From: Candidatus Eiseniibacteriota bacterium
GTDB taxonomy: Bacteria; Eisenbacteria; RBG-16-71-46
Reading direction: 5' to 3'
Assembly: GCA_023249815.1 (NCBI GenBank)
Contig: JAHFBX010000076.1
Location: forward strand, 1 to 10,032
DNA: 10,032 nucleotides
Shown here: positions 7,818-10,032 of the stretch, piece after piece
Layout of the letters: the number at the start of each line of letters is the position of its first letter
Numbering within the stretch: position 1 is the stretch's first letter
Translations under genes and position numbers: made by a program
The notes under the pieces: generated by a model
Databases searched by the model: none
Told to the model about the DNA's origin: nothing
Seen by the model: only the letters and a program-made list of their open reading frames with translations

Positions 7818-7857
7818 CGCGGGTGAAACGGAGTCCGGTCCTCACCCGCGCACGGGT
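7818..7857. promoter_or_regulatory. Perfect 9-bp inverted repeat with an alternative pairing arm, upstream of the metalloprotease
   Basis: CGCGGGTGA at 7818-7826 and TCACCCGCG at 7842-7850 are exact reverse complements separated by 15 bases. The second arm also contains ACCCG (7844-7848), which can pair with CGGGT at 7853-7857 across a 4-base loop. One segment can therefore form either of two mutually exclusive hairpins. The element lies 45-84 bases upstream of the metalloprotease ATG, where an operator or a leader RNA structure would be expected. No regulator family can be named from it. Confidence 0.4.
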
Positions 7858-8094
7858 CTCGACCGGGGGACACGACGGCACCTCGACACCTTCGACCGTT
7901 GAAGCTAGGTCAGGGCCGCGTCATCCCCAATGTGGCCGCTACGGGCGCGGCAATCACCGAGACCGGCGGGCGGCGTCGCCCCCGGACGCAAGGCGCGACC
8001 CGCGACGCCCCCAGGCCTGAAGCGCGTTCCAGGATCCCGCTGGCCAGTTCGAGCGTCGAGGCTCGCCGGTCGGAGCTCGCGCCGCACTCGGGAA

Positions 8095-8134
8095 AATCCC
8101 CTGCCTCCTCGCGGGGGGTTGCGGCACGGTGCCG
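8095..8134. repeat. Two adjacent inverted repeats in the leader of the propeller gene
   Basis: AATCCCC (8095-8101) can pair with GGGGGTT (8114-8120), including one G-T wobble, across a 12-base loop. It is followed directly by CGGCAC G GTGCCG (8122-8134), a perfect 6-bp repeat around one base. They end 60 bases before the ATG at 8195. They could be leader RNA structures or a protein-binding palindrome, but GC-rich DNA makes short stems common. Confidence 0.3.
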
Positions 8135-8194
8135 TGGCCCGGTCCGCTGCGGCCGTGGTCACGATCCTCCGACCGCTTTCATGAGAGGGAACCC

Positions 8195-10032
8195 ATGCCC
8201 CTGCACGCGATGCGGTCGCGCCGCCGCCTGGCCGCGCGACTCCTTCCGCTCGCCGCCCTGCTCCTGTCCATCGCTCCCGCACGACGCTCCGCCGCGCTCG
8301 AGCTTCCGACGTACCTGGGTGGTCATGAAGCCGTCACCGACACCAGTCACGCGAAGCCCGACACGGCGAAAGCAAAGCCGTCCTCCGAGACGTGGTACGT
8401 GAACCAGGCGCACGGTCCCGCCGACACCGTGCGCTTCGACGTGCACGAGGGCACGTGGATGTCGGTGGACGTGAGCCCGGACGGGAGAACACTCGCGTTC
8501 GACCTGCTCGGCGACGTCTACACGCTGCCAATCACGGGCGGGACCGCGCGGCGGGTGACGAGCGGCCCGGCATGGGACTACGGCCCGCGCTGGTCCCCCG
8601 ACGGCAAGCGGCTGCTATTCACGAGTGACCGCGGCGGCTGCGACAACGTCTGGGTCGCGGACGCGAACGGCACCCATGCGCGACCCGTGACGAAGGAAAA
8701 GCTCGTCATGAACCAGGGCGCGTGGAGCCCGGACGGGGAGTGGGTGGTGTGCAAGAAGCGGCTCACGGACTACAGCTCGCTCGGCACCGCCGAGCTGTGG
8801 ATGGTGAACGTGCGCGGCGGCTCGGGCGTGCAGGTCACGGTGAAGGGCGAGCTGCCCGAGGCGGGGGAGCCGCTGTTCTCGCGAGACGGGCGCTACCTCT
8901 ACTTCAGCGCCCGCCCGAGCCGCTACGCCTATGACCGGAACGTGTTCGCCGGCATCTACCAGATCCGGCGCTGGGATCGCCAGACCGGTGAATCCACCAC
9001 GCTCACCGATGGCTACGGTGGCTCGTGCCGCCCGGTGCTCTCGACCGACGGCAAGACGCTCGCGTTCGTGCGACGCGACCGGCTGAAGACCGTGCTCGGT
9101 CTGCGCGACCTGGAGCGCGGCACCGAGCGCATCCTGTGGGATGGCCTCGACGACGACCTGATGGAGAGCTTCGCGTTCAACGGCGTCTACCCGTACTTCG
9201 CGTTCACGCCGGACGGCAAGTCCATCGTCGTGAGCGGCGGCGGACAACTGAACCGCGTGGACGTCGCGACCGGCGAGGCGAAGCGCGTCCCGTTCACCGC
9301 CTCGGTGGAGCAGGTCGTGTCGCGCGCGCTGCGCTTCCCGCGCAACATCTCGAGCGACACGTTCCGCGCCCGCATGCTGTCGTGGCCGACGTGGAGCCCG
9401 GACGGGCGGCGCGTCGTGTTCGCCGCGGTCGGGAGCTTGTGGACGCTCACGCCGGGGCAGGGCTCGCCGCGCAAGCTGCCGACGTCAGGCGGGCTCGCGT
9501 ACGCTCCGGCGTGGTCGCGCGACGGCCACCGGCTCGCGTACGTGTCGTGGAACGACAACGAGGGCGGCCACCTGTGGACGATGGGCGCGGACGGCGGCGG
9601 CTCGCGGCGTGTGACCACGGTGCCGGCGCAGATGGCGAACCCGGCGTTCTCCCCGGATGGCTCGCGCATCGCGTTCATCCGGGGCGACAACGCGCCGTTT
9701 CGCGGCCACGACCTGGGGGACGAGAACTCGGTCGAGATCGTGTGGGTGGCCGCGAGCGGTGGCCCCGTGCACCACGTCACCGACGTCCCCAGCCGCGGCT
9801 CGGCGAGGCGCATGCCGAGAGTGTTCTGGGACGCGAAGGGCGAGCGGCTCTACTACGACCAGACCGACTTCACCGGTCCGATGCAGGAGAAGACGAGTCT
9901 CTACTCGATTCGGCTGGACGGCACCGACCGGGTCGAACACCTCAAGTTCAAGTTCGCCGAGGAGATCGTGCCGTCGCCGGACGGAAGGTGGGCGGTGTAC
10001 ACCGAGCAATTCAACGCCTACTTGACGGCGCT
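8195..10032 (+). CDS. Exported beta-propeller (PD40/tricorn-like) part of a probable amidohydrolase, 3' truncated
   Basis: The frame is open from ATG 8195 to the right edge: 612 complete codons plus two bases. A purine-rich GAGAGGG lies 5 bases upstream; an ATG at 8210 is an alternative start. The N-terminus has several arginines and a Leu/Ala core ending near residue 33, an export signal; the arginine run is only loosely Tat-like. Ten WD40-like PD40 blade signatures (SPDG, SRDG, STDG or TPDG) occur near residues 93, 133, 177, 228, 282, 337, 400, 440, 485 and 593, enough for one to two propellers. The run EGTWMSVDVSPDG, FDLLGDVYTLPITGG and TSDRGGCDNVWV closely follows the N-terminal half of tricorn-like amidohydrolases of about 1000-1100 residues. 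I therefore predict a metal-dependent amidohydrolase domain just past the edge. A pure TolB-like propeller is the alternative. Likely role: periplasmic hydrolysis of peptides or cyclic amides. Confidence 0.9.
   Translation, partial: MPLHAMRSRRRLAARLLPLAALLLSIAPARRSAALELPTYLGGHEAVTDTSHAKPDTAKAKPSSETWYVNQAHGPADTVRFDVHEGTWMSVDVSPDGRTLAFDLLGDVYTLPITGGTARRVTSGPAWDYGPRWSPDGKRLLFTSDRGGCDNVWVADANGTHARPVTKEKLVMNQGAWSPDGEWVVCKKRLTDYSSLGTAELWMVNVRGGSGVQVTVKGELPEAGEPLFSRDGRYLYFSARPSRYAYDRNVFAGIYQIRRWDRQTGESTTLTDGYGGSCRPVLSTDGKTLAFVRRDRLKTVLGLRDLERGTERILWDGLDDDLMESFAFNGVYPYFAFTPDGKSIVVSGGGQLNRVDVATGEAKRVPFTASVEQVVSRALRFPRNISSDTFRARMLSWPTWSPDGRRVVFAAVGSLWTLTPGQGSPRKLPTSGGLAYAPAWSRDGHRLAYVSWNDNEGGHLWTMGADGGGSRRVTTVPAQMANPAFSPDGSRIAFIRGDNAPFRGHDLGDENSVEIVWVAASGGPVHHVTDVPSRGSARRMPRVFWDAKGERLYYDQTDFTGPMQEKTSLYSIRLDGTDRVEHLKFKFAEEIVPSPDGRWAVYTEQFNAYLTA

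Larger units (their letters stand above)
7774..8194. other. Divergent intergenic region, 421 bases
   Basis: This lies between the metalloprotease gene (minus) and the propeller-amidohydrolase gene (plus) and must carry promoters for both. The open frames inside it lack ribosome sites and recognisable protein sequence, so I assign no gene. It contains the inverted repeat at 7818-7857 and two adjacent hairpins at 8095-8134. Within about 7880-7930 the DNA is locally less GC-rich. On the minus strand TTGGGG and TAGCTT stand 17 bases apart there (7906-7934), a weak sigma-70-like match that I do not call as a promoter. I could not identify a convincing plus-strand promoter. Confidence 0.6.

Noticed and set aside
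7774..7881. ATG at 7881 as the start of the metalloprotease
   Set aside because: The added 36 residues precede and mask a standard signal peptide, and the good Shine-Dalgarno belongs to the ATG at 7773.
5320..7902. 860-residue plus-strand open frame opposite the metalloprotease gene
   Set aside because: It is an Arg/Val/Leu-rich shadow frame; the minus strand holds the intact zinc site, signal peptide and Shine-Dalgarno.
7905..8282. 125-residue minus-strand open frame in the divergent intergenic region
   Set aside because: It has no ribosome site or recognisable sequence and its 5' part overlaps the signal peptide region of the plus-strand propeller gene.

Overview
This is a very GC-rich window (roughly 70 % by eye) that is almost entirely protein-coding. 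I see no rRNA, tRNA, CRISPR array, insertion sequence or phage gene. The gene content (an AttH-type lipocalin, a gluzincin-like/GH113 chimera, a DUF5117-type zinc metalloprotease and a propeller-amidohydrolase) suggests a Gram-negative, environmental, FCB-type lineage such as Gemmatimonadota or Candidatus Eisenbacteria. That placement is an impression from family content and base composition, not a phylogenetic result.

Layout: positions 1-4841 read as one plus-strand operon. It holds the 3' end of a lipocalin-like (AttH/CrtC-type) envelope protein (1-183), a small lipoprotein (245-904), a secreted 797-residue protein that joins an N-terminal peptidase-like region to a C-terminal GH113-like glycoside hydrolase barrel (913-3306), and an AbgT-family inner-membrane transporter (3303-4841). 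The transporter's GTG start overlaps the hydrolase stop codon as GTGA, behind a strong Shine-Dalgarno, which indicates translational coupling. A 187-base convergent gap follows.

On the minus strand, 7773-5029 encodes a secreted zinc metalloprotease with DUF5118/DUF5117-like N-terminal regions and an intact HEXXHXXGXXH site. A 421-base divergent intergenic region separates it from a plus-strand gene that starts at 8195 and runs off the right edge. That gene encodes an exported beta-propeller protein whose sequence matches the N-terminal half of tricorn-like amidohydrolases; the enzymatic half should lie beyond the window.

Every gene product is predicted to act in the envelope or outside the cytoplasm. 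The right half looks like extracellular protein/peptide degradation. The left half couples a glycan-active barrel to a transporter of the p-aminobenzoyl-glutamate/drug-efflux family, which is the least expected association here. The other unexplained signals are a perfect 9-bp inverted repeat, with an alternative pairing partner, just upstream of the metalloprotease, and a peptidase-like region in the 797-residue protein without a zinc site. I did not find a clearly new multi-gene system. The chimera-transporter pair is the best candidate for one.
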